Shown here piece after piece: positions 36,953 through 51,236 of a stretch of 64,000 nucleotides of DNA. The translations under genes were made by a program, and so were the position numbers. The stretch is taken from the NCBI RefSeq assembly GCF_000189635.1, contig NW_002476500.1, positions 208,089-272,088 of the forward strand. Direction: 5' to 3'. A model generated the notes under the pieces. That model worked only from the letters and a program-made list of their open reading frames with translations, was not told the origin of the DNA and did no database searches. How positions within the stretch are numbered: the first letter of the stretch is position 1; every line of letters starts with the position of its first letter. The DNA comes from Tetrahymena thermophila SB210 (lineage: Eukaryota; Ciliophora; Oligohymenophorea; Hymenostomatida; Tetrahymenidae).

Positions 36953-39900
36953 ATGGTGAATCAAGAATATTAGATAACAAACTTAAATGCTTTTATCAGC
37001 AAGAGAAAAATAGAGAAAATATGTGAAGAGACATTTAAATTTATAAAATAATAGAAAATATAATAGGGATAGAAGGCTAAAGAATTGGCTCCAGGAGGAT
37101 GCTCAAATAGGGTCCTACTAAATTGTTATGATGGCATTTTTTTCATCTAGAAAAAATGTAAAAGTGAATAGGATGCTTCAAAAGAAAGAGGATTTATTAA
37201 AATTCTTTCAGAAGAGGGGATAACTCTTCCTCTGATCGAGAGAACTGAATCAGATTCAGGAGGTCTTTTTTATGTTGAATAAGCAGCTGGCGTCTAATCT
37301 CTTAATAATATCAGAGATAATATTTTATAAAAGGATTACTAAAAAAAATAAGCTTTTATTCCTTTTGCGAAATGTTTAATCGTGCAGCTTTTTGATAAGC
37401 TAAGAAAGATGCATGAGAAAGGACTAGCTCACTCTGATATAAAACCTGCTAATATAGTAATGGGATTCGATAGGTAATTCTATCTCATAGATTTTGGAGC
37501 TTCAGTAGAAATTTAAGAGTAAAACGAGGATTATCTAAAATGCTACACAGAGAGTTTTAATACTGTTTGGTATTTGTAAAATAGACCTAAAAAAAGAAAG
37601 GATATAATAAGATGTGATAACTGTTAGCTTTCACTAACAATAATTAGATTACTTATGGATAGTATATAAGACAAAAAATTTAAGTAATTTAATTAGATGG
37701 ATGATAAAAAATTCTTGGATTTGGTGAGTTAAATCTTCAAAAAGTTTTAAAGTTAAAGCAACCCAAACGAAAATAGAGATTTAGTAAGAATATTAATTTT
37801 TTTATTTTAGTTTGTGCTAGACCCAAAAAACAGTTTTAATCAAATATCTGAAAAAATAATATAAGAAATAGAAACATGTTTAGAAGGTGATGAGCAAAAG
37901 AAAATATTGAGTTTAGAAATAAAGCCTCTCTTCCTTTAATTCGAAAGTGTATTTCCCTTTCAAGAATTAGTTGAATTGTTTTCTAATATAGAGGAGATAG
38001 AAATTGTGCCAAATTCAAGCCAAATTAAGATAAAAAGTATTACAATTGATAATATTAGGTATATAGAATTGCTATCAGAGTTGGGTTACAAAATAAAATG
38101 TGAAAATTATATATACATATAATACGACTTAATTCAAAAATACTAATAATTACAATAAAAAGCAAAAGAAAAGATCGCTTAAAAAGGAGATCTTCTTAAC
38201 TAAGAGTTTAATTTAGAGATTTACGATATTAATCTCATTTAAAAAGAGGGTATCTTAGAGAGAATTAATATTTTTGGTAATATTTCAGACAAAACTAAAA
38301 CTGAAAAAATAAAATTCATTTTAGATGAAAAATTAGAAATAAAATACTGTAATAATAATAAAATTTAAGCTAATTAAGATCAATTGCTTTAATCGTTAAA
38401 AAGTTTTTTGAAGGAAAAAATAAAGACATTTAATGATAGCATGAAAAATATAAAATAGAAATTTGAAAAAGAAAAAGAAAAAGAAATATAAAAAAAAGAA
38501 GAGTAATAAACAAATTTCAAAAACGAGTTTAATTGGCTGATGGTTTAGTTGCCAAAAGAAGTAGAAATATAAATAAATGAGCAAAATCTTGCTTGCTTAG
38601 AGCAAATAGTAGCTTTTAATGATAATTTAAAATCTTTAAAGTTAAATTTGTCTTTAATTTAAAACTAAAACTCTTTAAAGCAATTAGCCTCTATTTTAAC
38701 AATACTTTTAAAAAAGGGAAAGAAAATGAAATATCTTGTTCTCTAAAATATTTAAATATATTAAGAAGATTTTTTGATGAATATTTTACTAGAAGGATGG
38801 TATTCTTTGACTTTTTCACTGAGTAAAGAAATAAACCAAAGCGACTTCTAAAAAATTTTTAATAAAGTAAATAGATTTAAGTCTAAAAAACTTGAAATTA
38901 TATTTTAAGAAACCTAAAACTTGGAATATGTCTGCTCTGATTTGTTAAACATTTGTGGAAAAGTTATAAAATTAAAATTAAATTTCTTATAAAAGTCCTC
39001 CTCCTTGTAGCAATCAGATTAATCTTTTTAAAAAATCTTTAGTGTTGTACAAAAAAGCTGTGAAATATAAAACCTTTAAATTTAACTCAAAAGAGAAGAA
39101 TCAAATTAAAAAATATTAAATTAATAATTAATAAACTATTTAATCAAACAATAAAGTATTAAATATTTTAAATTATAAATTGAAGAAACTCCAAAAAACT
39201 TAGACTAATAAGAAATTGATAAATAAATGGATAGCATTATTGAAAAAAGAAATAGAAGGAGTAGAACCTAAGATAATGAGTTTAAATATCATATTAAATT
39301 AGGTACTGTTGAAAAACTAAAATCATAATAAAAATTAGAATCCACTGAAAATATTTAAATACCAATCAATAATAATAATTTAGAAAACCTTGAGGAAATT
39401 TCTCTATAAAATTTACAACTTGAAATTTCTTAATTAGAAAATTATTTTTAATAGATATTTTAGAATGCAAAACTTAAAACTCTGTCTGTTTAAGTAACAA
39501 AAATATTAGAAAACAAAGAGAATAGAAAAGAGAATAATCAGTAATAAATTTTTTAGATAAATAAATTGAAAAATCTTTCAATCTTAAAACTTGATTTTTC
39601 TAAGATAAACATTTTTAAATGTTATCCAAAAATAATTTAATAATTTTTGATGTTAAATCCAATATAATTCAAACAATTTTCCATAGAATTTTAGGAAAAT
39701 ATCAATAATAACAATATAAAATATCCCAAACTAATATATTTGATTGAGAAAAATAATTACTAAGCTGACTTTTTAATAAATCCGAATTTTGATAATGAAG
39801 ATAATAATTTTTAAAAATCACAAATAGATTTGTTTGAAATAAAAAGTGATTATTTATATTATAGCGTTGAGTTTAATATAACAGATAAATTTACATTTTA

Positions 39901-41820
39901 AGATAAATAGGAATTAAAACAGAAAGCCAACTATATATTTAAGAATGCTTTTAAAAATAAAATATAAAATTTAAAAATAATCATTAATAATAAAGTTGAT
40001 TACAATACATGTGTCCAAATAAATTAAGCATTAAGTAATTCATTTTCATAAAATTAAAATTAATTGAATAAATTACTTAAAATATATTTCGAGGTAAATT
40101 TATAAGAAACGCTACTAATCAAAGAATTAATATACCATTTGAAATTATTAGATAGATCAATAAAACATTAAAATTTCTAATCTTTTACTCTCATTATTTA
40201 TGAAATAAATGAAGAAATTTTTTAAATATTTAAACAATTTCATGATAAAGTTATTTTAAAAATAAAAGATTTAGATTATGATAAAAATAATTTCTAAAGG
40301 TTAGTAAAACTTTGTAATAATTAAAAAAGTGATCAACTAAATTTGCTTTATACTAATGAACACCTACATAACGAAGTCAAAAAAAAATTAGGTGATGATA
40401 AATATCAATAAATAAGCAAAATAATTGAAAAAACATTTGAAATAACTGATCAAGATGTTACTAATTCATCTTTAACTTAGAATTGTATCTCTGAAATTGA
40501 AGAAAAAAATTTAATTTCTGAAAATTAACACCAAAAAATTTTAGACAAGTCTTCAGATAATAATATATCTATTGATAAAAGTGAAGAGAAAAAATATTAT
40601 TTTGATAAACTTAAAATGATGCAATAAGATTTCTATATATTTGTGCCTTACTATCAATTTAAGTACTTTCAAAATGGTGATCTTGAGCCTATGGAAATAT
40701 CAAATAGCATTGGCAAATTTACTTTACCGTATTTTCATTTATTTAATTAATATTTTCATAATTTAGTTAAAAACAGAATAAAAAATTTATCAAATTAATT
40801 GAATTTTTTGAATCCTTTAATCAATTTTATAAATCTAATTAAAATTGGTATTTATTCTATTTAGTCAAATAAACATTTTTTCTACAAAAATTACCAATTT
40901 AATATTTTGAGTTGTTTAATAAATATTAAAATTTGTAAATAAAAAGGTTGAAATAAATTGACTATCTGGAAAAGCTTTAAATATGCAATTTGGATAACCC
41001 TGATTTGGATGAAATTACTATAGACTTTTCATAATAAGATAAGAACTTAAATTACTTAGCTGATGTAAAGAAGATGATTTCTCTGTTTGAATAAATAAGT
41101 AATAAAATAAAATCAGTCACTTTGAATTTTTAAGAAGCTCGCTCTGCTTATTTACATGCCGAGGCTTTGGAATAATTAGATTTAATATATAAACATATTG
41201 AAAAAATGATAAATTTAGAAAAACTTATTATTTATACAGATAATGATCAATTTGATAGATAATTTTAGATCCAAAATTTAAAGAATCTAAGACATTATGA
41301 ATTGCAAATACATAATGAAATCAATAACTAATTTATATTTGAAATAATTGATAATGTGGAAAATCACCCAGGTTTGGAATATTATAAAATTTTCTACTTA
41401 TTAGAAAATAAAAGTGAACGATCTTTTATTTCAGATGAGGAATTAGAAATTTAGATAGAACAGAAAAATATATTTATTCAAAATATCTACTGCAAAACTC
41501 AAATGCACAATAAATTTTGCACATTTATTCAAAATAATAACTAATTATTTAACAAAAAAAACACAAATAATAAAATAACTTTGAATTTCAAAAAAGCTTA
41601 ATATGTTAGTTTCTCATTTCTTAAAAAAATCTATGAATTTATAAAAAACCATTTCTAGTAAAAATAAATGGAAATCATGTAGTTAGAACTTAATTTTGAA
41701 GAAAGTATTTTCTTAGACCCAATAGTTTAATTCACAAAAAATTATCAAAATATTAAATGTACATTTAAAAAATAAGACTATCATTAGTCTTTTATTAACA
41801 AAATAAATGAAAATTATTGA
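36953..41820 (+). CDS. Large divergent protein kinase with repetitive C-terminus
   Basis: The ORF from 36953 runs 1332 codons to TGA 40949. The same protein style continues in the next frame (40948-41820), giving about 1620 aa if one base is missing or a small intron is spliced. Kinase landmarks: a glycine-loop-like APGGCSNRVLL (~46-56), FIQKKC as the possible VAIK lysine, HSDIKPAN at 160-167 (HRD as HSD, catalytic Asp and Asn present), and LIDFGAS with DFG at 180-182. No clear APE motif follows, so activity is uncertain. After ~300 residues the protein becomes Lys/Asn/Gln/Ile/Leu-rich with irregular leucine-repeat-like segments, as in other ciliate kinases of this kind. Start is uncertain (in-frame ATGs at 36664 and 36800). 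Partner and role are unknown. Confidence 0.7.
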
Positions 41821-44800
41821 TAACATCAATACATATTTTATATTCTTGCAAACCACTAAAATATAATAAAAAAATTTATTTAATTTTTAATTATTTTTAT
41901 TCTTTAAATAAATTATTAAAATAAAATTGAATTTATTAACTCTTCATTCAATTTTATCAATTAAATAAAATTTATTTATATGTGATAGATAGATTACCTT
42001 ATAAATAAATAGTAATTTTCAAATAATAAATGTAATTAAAAAATTTACAAAAATCAAGTAAAAACTTAAATTAAGGTTTATCTTAAAGAATTTCAAAAGG
42101 TTTAAAGTATTCTTAATTATTTATTGATTAAGTTAGTATTTAATAAGTTATGTTTTCATTATTGATAAATAATTTTAATAAATTTAATTTAAAGATTTAA
42201 ATTAAATATTAATAATAAAATTTTTTGTTAAATTTTATTCATAAAAAACAATGAAAAATATCTTTATAAAGAATAATTTATAATACAGCTAAATGCATTT
42301 CTAAAATTTAGTGGAGTGGCCTCACTAACTATTTTTTAGAAAGGCCTTTATTTTTTAAGCAATAATAAACTAACTAAAATTAAGATTAGTAAATAAATAA
42401 ATAAATCTAAGCAATTAAAGTAACTAAAATTTTATAAAAAATGAAAATTAAAAATTTTGTACTTTATTTAGATTAAAGATAACTCTAATTAATTTGAAAG
42501 TAATTTAGAATTTTTTAAAAACAATTAAAAGAATTTCCCAACTTGAGTTAATTAATAAAATCTTTATTTAGTATTTTTCCTACTATTTAGTATCACTGTT
42601 GGTTGAATAACATTTTAGTTAAATTAAAAATACAATAACACCTTAATAATTTTAAAAATATTCTGAAACAGTAGAATACCATTAACTTATAAAATAAAAT
42701 AAATAATCTAAATAAATTTAAATAAATTGATATAAATAATCTTTACAATATATTTATTAAGATGTGATTATTATTGAAATAAAAAAATTTTTTAAAACCG
42801 ATTTGATTAAAAACTTAAATTTAAAAGGTTATCTGATTGATTATAATCAATATTAAGAAAAATCGATTTTAATCGATGCACACCTCTAGTTATAGCTGTA
42901 TTTATTAAAAACTTTTGAATAAGTTAAATTTAGATAAACTAAGAATACTTAATAAATCATTATGAGGAAAATTAAAAAATATAAAAAGAAATATCAATAA
43001 AATTTTGATTTTATGTATCGAAATTGTCTATTTGAATTGATTAATTTGAAAATTTAAGATAAATTAAGATAGAAAATAAAATTGTATAAAAACAACTGAT
43101 AATTTTAAAAATTAGATAGAAAAATAAATAATTGAATCTAAGAAATTAAAAAATGATTGAAAAAGGATAATATTTTGAAAAATAAGAAGATGTAATTCAA
43201 ATTATTCATTTTTACTAAAATAATTTATTTATTTTATAAAATTAGTTTGCAAACTCAAATCTTTCTTCCCATGTTAATCTTGTTATTAAGTAAGGGTAAA
43301 AATAATTAATTTACTTTTTTATTTAAAATTTATCTTGATTAATTTAAAAATATTTTATTTTTTAAATATTTACTTAATTGAAATCTTAAAAATCATTCTA
43401 TAAATAAATATTAAAATTAAAAGATTACTTTAGGAAGATTTTATCTATTGTATGGAGTTTTGTAATAATCTCTAAACATTGGTATTAGATATTAGGTAAA
43501 ATAGGTTTTTGCTTTTATTAATCTTAATTGCTAGAATTTAGGAAGAAAATTTTAATTTTTCAATGATTATTTTTAATTAAAATATTTATTTTCCTTCTTA
43601 TGTAATGATTGTTTTTTCGATATTTATTCATTTATTTAATTCATTATGTATTTTTTTAATAAATAAAAGTCTTTTTTCAATACTTTTCATAACAAACGTT
43701 TAAAATTTTATTTTATTCATTACTAAATAAAAACATATTTATATTAAATTAAAAGTAAAGGCTTTCCTCACCCAAAAAAATTAAATAGATTAATTGATAT
43801 TTTAGGCTGTTTAAAAGATTTTTGGAGTTTACATCTGAAGCTGAAGTAAATAAATATTTACACTTATTTTTTTATTTACTATTTATCAATTTGCTTTAAA
43901 TTATATTTATTTATTTATTTATTTCTTTATAAGTTTAATCATTTCAGCTTTATAAATAAATGCCAATAAAAACAAACATTTTTGCTTATATTTATCAAGA
44001 TATATTTTTCTCCTTCAAAATAGTTTGATTAACTGTTTATAATTTTTTGAAAAGCATTTTACATTTTGATGTTAATGATATAACGGGCTTATGTACTTCA
44101 TTGTAAAAGTACTCTAATATTTCTATGTTGGAACTCTCATTATTGTAAATATATTTTTTCAAATTCAAAATAAATTTTAGGTTTTTACTTGCTTAACAAA
44201 AATTAAAAAAACTTACTTTTCATCTAACAATTAAATTAAAAATTAACTTTATTTATTTTATGTTGATTTCTTTTTTTATTAAAAGCTCTTACCGAACTGA
44301 TGATAAAATGTTTATACATTTAGGTTATTCTTTATCATAATGCAAAAATCTACGTTTTTTGACTCTCTTGTTTAAGTTAATTAGATTTTATAATTTAAAA
44401 AAAATAACTTTTAATTATGATTAGCTAGATAGGTTTTTATTGACTGACTGCATGAATATATTCTACCATTTCATAATTTAAACATTTATTTATTATACCT
44501 TAATTTTTTTAAATATAAATAAGCACTTATTTCATCTAAAATTTATTAACTATCCTCAATCATACAATTATTTTTGTTATCTTTTTTCATTTAATGATAT
44601 CATTGAAGTTTGAAATTTTTAAAATTAATCAATCATTATTTATTAATAAATCAAGTAATATATTAATTGAAGATATAATAAGCTAATAAGGTGCAATAAG
44701 CTTTGCTTAATCTCTATCAAAGAATAATAATCTTTTGTAGTGTCGTATAAGCCTTGATTATATTGAAATGTAAATAAATTACATTCAATTTTTTAATATA

Positions 44801-45630
44801 TTTATATAATATAAAGAATCTAAAATTCATAACTATTAAACACTAAAATAAATGAATAAACAATATAAAATATGTAATTAATTATGCATACTCAATAAAA
44901 TAGGCTAAATTATTTTTGCTTGTATGGCTTATAAAATAATTTTGCTCATTAATTACTTACTTACTTATTTACTTACTTACTTACATATTTTTCAATTTAA
45001 TTTATTTTTTCTATTTTTCTTGCCAAAAATAAATTTTAACTTATTATTTGAATAATTAACTAAAATATATAGCTTCAATGACAAACTTAGATTATTAAAA
45101 TTTGTTATGAATATAAAAAAAATGAAGAGATTAGTAATATTTTAAATGTGATAAATTTGTTTTTTGTTATATAATTTGTTTTATTATTTTATATTTAAAT
45201 AGAAATTTCATATTCTTTTTAACTAAATAACTTGCTAAGATGTAATTTCTGTTCAATTCTGCATATTAAGATCTCTATTTATTATTTAAGGTACAACTTA
45301 AAGTTAAGCTATCAATTTTGTTTAAAAGTTATTTTTAAATTTATCTTACCTTACAAAAATATATAAATAATTCAAAAATTTATTTTATTTTATTGAGTTG
45401 CATTCTTATTATCCTTTATATCCAATTTCTATTTCCTACTAAATTCTTAAGTAAACATTTTATAGAAATATTAGTATTTAATAATGAATGTTACACTAAA
45501 TTTTTTATGACTTCTCTTATACAATACAAATTTAAAAATACATATAATTTATTTATTCTTTTTATCAACTTTAAATTAATTAATTAAATATCCATAAATT
45601 GCTATTCAATATTTTTGAGAAAAAAAATAG
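41821..45630. other. Intergenic, very AT-rich
   Basis: About 3.8 kb with no protein-like frame seen on either strand. Small features: palindromic pieces near 42833-42870 (TGATTATAATCA and ATCGATTTTAATCGAT), and an ACTT microsatellite at 44955-44983. From about 45390 it resembles the upstream regions of LRR genes A and C and probably holds the gene E promoter. Confidence 0.5.
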
Positions 45631-48600
45631 ATGATTTCATAGATTAAATAATACAACAATTTAGAAGAAGTAATTATTTATTTTTTTATCAATGTACTTT
45701 AAATTTATTCTAACTAACATAAAAAGTTTTTAAACTCTTCGCTTTAATCTCATTAAGCTCTCCATATTGGTTTGAGGTAAATATTATTTATAAATATTAT
45801 TATTATTATTATTTTCTATCTATTTAACTTTCAGTTTATTTAAAATGTTATTTTTCTAATGGAAATTATCACCTCTTTTTATTCATTTTAGTAAAATAAA
45901 TATTTTTTATTTATTTTAACTTAATTTTCACTTTAAATTTTTAAAAATCATTATCCACTTTTTATTATTTGATATTTTTTATTCATTTACATTTTCCTTC
46001 TAAAACTTTTGCATGATAAAAACAAACAGTTTATTTGTTTTGGATTGTGATATTTTTAGTTATAAAAATGAATTTAAAACAAGATAATTCTTTTAATTTG
46101 TTTATTAGTATTTTATTTTATTTATTTTTCTTTTTTGTTGTTTATTTACTTTTTTTCTTCTACCTTTCTTAATTTAACTTATTTTTTTATTATTATTATT
46201 TGTTTTTATTATTTATTTATAAATTTATTTCTTATCATTTCATATTTTTTCTTCATTTTTTCCTTCTAAACAACTCGCTAATTAATTAATTATATATTTT
46301 TTCTTCAATATTTATAAAGTTACAATTAGATGGATGCAATTGGTGCATCAAAATTAGGTTCTGCTTTAGCAAAATGCACTAATCTCTCAAAATTGATACT
46401 TGATATTAGGTAAAAGCTATTTATTTTTAATTTTGGTTATTATCGATTTTTCAACGGCCATTAACAAGGTCCTTAAAAAAATGTTTATTCATCTAAATTT
46501 TTTAATAAAAAACACTAAGGACAAGACCATTAACCAAAAAAAACCAAATATAAACTAATTTAAAATACACCAAACTTATAAAAATAAAAGCAATAATAAT
46601 GTAAATATAATTATTGTTTATCAAGCGTAAACTATTTTTGGAAAAAGGTTACTTGCTTTGATTATTTTTTTTTGGATTTATGGTAATTATTCCTCTTTCT
46701 TTTTAGATGATTCTTTTCTTTTTATTTTTTGATTAATAGAAGTAGTAAACTAAGTTTAAATTGAATTGATTTTGATTTTTAAGGTTACTATTAATAATCT
46801 ATCATAATGTTTTCCTTTTTAAAATATCTCTTTTAATTTAATTAAAGAGTATTCATTTATTGATAATAATTATATTTTAACTTATTTTCTTTTGTTTTTT
46901 TCTTTTTTCAANNNNNNNNNNNNNNNNNNNNNNNNNNNNNNNNNNNNNNNNNNNNNNNNNNNNNNNNNNNNNNNNNNNNNNNNNNNNNNNNNNNNNNNNN
47001 NNNNNNNNNNNATGACTACTATATGTCTTATTAGTTATAACTTCATTTTCTCAAAGTAAATCTGCTTTTTCCTTAAAATTTATTTTTATTTCAAAGTATT
47101 CAGAATCTCTTAAATCTCATCAAGATTGTTTATATTTTCTAAACTCTCTCTCTCTCTAATAGATTTTTTTTAATCTGTATAGTTACTTAATTAACTCTAT
47201 TCATTAAGGTGTAGGCAATATAATATCTTTTTCTTCATATATGATTTTTTTTATTTCTTCTTTATTGCGGACAGTAAGCAAAACTTCCGATATTAGTGGA
47301 TTATTTAATTTTCTTTTAATTTTATATTCAAAATAGAGTGAATTTCCTATTCACTGATAATTTTACATGTCATTTATCCATTTTAGTTAGTATAGGCCAG
47401 TAGGTAAATCAGAAGGAAAATAATTTTAAACATATTTGGATTTATCTTTAAAAATAAGCATATGATTTAATTGTTTTCCCTGAAGAAGTTATGGTTAAGA
47501 CAGCAGTGATTATTTATTTCACAATACTTGTATAATTTTCAATAACTTATTTCTTTCTTTAATCCTCATAAATTTTTCCCTGCGACATGTCTAAATATAA
47601 TGGAGTTTCATATACCGTCAGTTCTTTTTGATAAGGTGCCTTTAATTTAAGGTGGTTTTTTAATTAAGGTGTGATATTGATTCTCAAATTTTTATTTTTA
47701 AAAAAATTTGGTTCTGATTTTTTTAGAACCATTAGACAAAATAAAAAGTATTTGTTTATGATTATTATATTTTTATTAATTTAAAAAAATTTAACTCTTT
47801 TAATATACTTATTAGAAATTTATTTGATTTATTTTTCTTTTTCTTTTTTATTGTAGTTGAGTTTTTTTTCTTCTATCTTTCTTAATTTAATTCAATTTTT
47901 ATTTTCAAGATTTGCTTTTATTTTTTATTAATTAATATCCCGATATTTCATATTTTTTCTTCATTTTTCCTTCTAAATAACTAATTAATAATATTATTTT
48001 TGTTTAATATTTAAATAGTAACAATAAAATCAGTGATTAAGGTACATCAGACTTAGGTTTTGCTTTAGCAAATTGCACTAATCTCTCAAGTTTGAAACTC
48101 GATCTAAAGTAAAAACAGTTTATTTGTTTTGGATTTAAGATATTTTTAGTTTAAAAATGAATTTAAAACAATATACCTCTTTTAATTTTTTTATTAGCTT
48201 TTTAATTGATTTATTTATCATTTTCTTTTTTATTTTACTTGTTTATTATTATTCTATCTTTCTTAATTTAAATCATTTTTTATTTTGAACATATGTTTTT
48301 ATTATATTAATTAATTTCTTAAAATTTCATATTTTTTCTTCAATTTTTCCTTCTAAATAAGTAATTAATTATATTATTTTTCTTCAATGTTTTAAAAGTA
48401 ACAATTAAATCAGTGATTTAGGTGCATCAAACTTAGGTTCTGCTTTAGCAAATTGCACTCATCTATCAAATTTGAAACTTACTTTTCAGTAAAAGTTTAT
48501 TTATTTTGGTTGATACATTTTTACTTTTAAAAATGAATTTAAAATAAAAAAACTCTTTTAATTTGTTTTTTAGCTTTTTATTTGATTTAATTTTGTTTTT

Positions 48601-51236
48601 TATTATTGTATTTGTTTTTCTTATATCTCATAATTTAACTTATTTTTTTATTTTTAAAATTTATTTTTTTAATTTATTTATTAATTCATTTCTTATTATT
48701 TCATATATTTTCTTCATTTTTTCCTTCTAGATATTTTCTTCAATATTTAAAAAGTAACAATAAAATTGGTGATTAAGGTGCATCAAACTTAGGCTCTGCT
48801 TTAGCAAATTGCATTAATCTCTCAAAACTGACACTTGATCTTGAGTAAATTCAGTTTATCTGTTTATATTGTGATAATTTTGGTTATAAAATGAATTTAA
48901 AAAACTCTTTTAATTTGCTTAGCTATTTATTTGATATAATATTCTTTTATATTTTAAATTAATTATATTTTTTCTTCTTGTATTTTTCTTAATTTAACTC
49001 ATTTTTTTATTTTCAACATTTACTTTTATTATTTCATATTTTATTTAAATATAACTAATTAATTTTTTTTTCCTCAATATTTAAAAAGTTACAATAAAAT
49101 TGGTGAATAAGGTGCATTAGACTTAGGTTCTGGTTTAGCAAATTGCATTAATCTCTCAAACTTGGCACTTGATCTTGAGTAGTTTATCTGTTTTTGATTG
49201 TGATATTTTTAGATATAAAAATTAATTTAAAACAATACAGCCCATTTAATTTCTTTATTTGCTTTTTATTTTTTATTTTACTTGTGTTTTTTAACTCATT
49301 TTTTTATTTTCAACATTTGCTTTTATCATTTTTAATTTATTTTTTACTTTTCATATTTTTCTTCAGCCTTTCCTTCTAAATACCTAATTAAATATTTATT
49401 TTTTCTTCAATATTTAAAAAGTTACAATGAAATTTGTGATTAAGGTGCATCAAACTTAGGCTATGCTTTAGCAAATTGCACTAATCTCACAAATTTGACA
49501 CTTGATCTTAGGTAAAAACAGTTTATATGATTTAGATTGTGATATTTTTCATTATAAAAATGAATTTAAAGCAATAGTGCTCTTTTAATTTGTTTCTTAG
49601 CATTTTATTTAACTTGATTTACTTTTTCTTTTTCATATTTATTATACTTTTATACTTTTTTTTTTTTTTCTTCAACCTCTCTTAATTAAACTCATTTTAT
49701 TACTTTTTTATCTATTGATTATTTCTTATTATTTCATATTTATTCTTAATTTTTTCCTTCTAAATACATAATAAATTTTTATTTTTTCTTAAATATTTAA
49801 AAAGTTAGAATTAAATTGGTGATTAGGGTGTATCAGACTTAGGTTTTGCTTTAGCAAATTTCACTCATCTATCAAATTTGACACTTAATCTTTTGTAAAA
49901 ACAAATATATTATTTAAAAAAATATTTAATACCCTAGGGTACTGCCTTTTTTAAGGCTATTCAAAAATTTTTTAAAAGTTTATGGGGGGAGGGGGGTAAT
50001 AGTATATTAGAACTGATAGTATTATAATAAATATAACTATTATAAAAAATAAATGATGATTTAAAATTATAAATTTTATTTTTAAAATAATAAATAAGGC
50101 TAAAATATCAAAATTAAAAGAATTTTTATTTATTTTATTAATCTAGTTTATAACTTATTCCTAAATTAAATTCTTGCATTTTTATTCTACTTGTTTATTT
50201 TTTTTCTATCTTTCTTAATTTAAAGCATTTTTTATTTTTAATATAAGCTTTTATCATTTATTAATTAATTTCTTATTGTTTCCTATTTTTTCTTCATTCT
50301 AAATAGCTAATTATTTAAATTATTTTTCTTCAAAATTAAAAAAGTAGAAATGACATTGGTGATTAAGGTGTATCAGATTTAGGTTCTGCTTTAGCAAATT
50401 GTACTAATCTCTCAAATTTGACACTTGATCTTAGGTAAAAACAGTTTATTTGTTTTGGTTTGTGATATTTTTACTTATAAAAATGAATTTAAAATAATAT
50501 AGCTCTTTTAATTTGTTTATTGATTTTATTTTATTTTATTTGATTTACTTTTCTTTTTATATGTTATTGTATTTTTATTTTTTTCTTCTTCTATCTTTCT
50601 TAACTTAACTCATTTTTTTATTTTTAACATTTGATTTTATTATTTATTTATTCATTTCATATTATTTCATATTTTCTTTCTAAATAACTAAATAATTATA
50701 TTATTTTTCTTCAATATTAAAAAAGTCGCAATTAAATTAGTGATTAAGGTGCATCAGTCTTAAGTTCTGCTTTAACAAATTGCACTAATTTTTCAATTTT
50801 AACACTCAATCTTAGGTAAAAACAGTTTATTTGTATTTGAATGTGGTACTTTTCATTATAAAAATTAATTTAAATAATACATATCTTTTAATTTGTTATT
50901 CGCTTTTTATTTGTTTTATTTATCTTTTCCTTTTTTATAATGCCAATTTTTATTTATTTATTCATTTTAAATATAATTTTGAATTAAAAATTTTATTCTT
51001 TTTAATTTTTTTTAGTATTTTTTTAATTTAATATAATATAAAAGTGCAAACTCTTTCAATGAATCATAATAATTGAAAGTAAAAAGCTAGTGTCTTAAAT
51101 CAAAAAGATTAGTTGTCTTAAAAATATATTTCTAATTATGATAATAGATAGACAAGTGGTGAAAAGGATGAATAAATATTAAATATTTGAATAATAGAAA
51201 ATAATATGCTTTATTATATAATATTTTATAGTTTGA
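45631..51236 (+). CDS. LRR protein E
   Basis: Exons: 45631-45776 (first), 46320-46409, 48019-48108, 48399-48488, 48755-48844, 49089-49178, 49422-49511, 49805-49894, 50345-50434, 50726-50815, and last 51080-51236, joining to 370 aa. The first exon encodes MISQIKQYNNLEEVIIYFF and ends HIGL. LRRs read NQIGDQGASDLGSALANCTN. The last exon encodes KKLVSQIKKISCLKNIFLIM before running to TGA 51234. Intron 2 is about 1.6 kb because of an insertion with a 100-N gap and a reverse-strand gene relic. Cassettes may be missing in that gap. Most likely an LRR binding scaffold with no catalytic part. Boundaries rest on cassette similarity. Confidence 0.62.
46912..47011. other. Assembly gap (100 N)
   Basis: Exactly 100 N inside gene E intron 2. 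True size unknown; LRR cassettes or part of the inserted element may be missing. Confidence 0.97.
47201..47732 (-). pseudogene. Reverse-strand gene relic nested in LRR intron
   Basis: On the minus strand an ATG at 47730-47732 opens a frame reading MVLKKSEPNFFKNKNLRIN, then KELTVYETPLYLDMSQGKIY and ITAVLTITSSGKTIKSYAY, to TGA 47409. Shifting one base continues FPSDLPTGLYQLKWINDM. After one in-frame TGA the same frame reads NSLYFEYKIKRKLNNPLISE and VLLTVRNKEEIKKI, ending at TGA 47201-47203. The long protein-like stretches with one frame break and one stop suggest a decayed gene or transposon fragment of unknown family. Unrecognised introns are another explanation. It lies in a segment foreign to the LRR introns. 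Confidence 0.45.

Noticed and set aside
38396-38584. Minus-strand ORF inside the kinase gene
   Set aside because: Phe/Tyr-rich antisense of a Lys/Glu/Gln-rich coding stretch; a shadow only.
42833-42870. Palindromes TGATTATAATCA and ATCGATTTTAATCGAT as operator sites
   Set aside because: Short palindromes are expected by chance in sequence this AT-rich, and no gene lies next to them.
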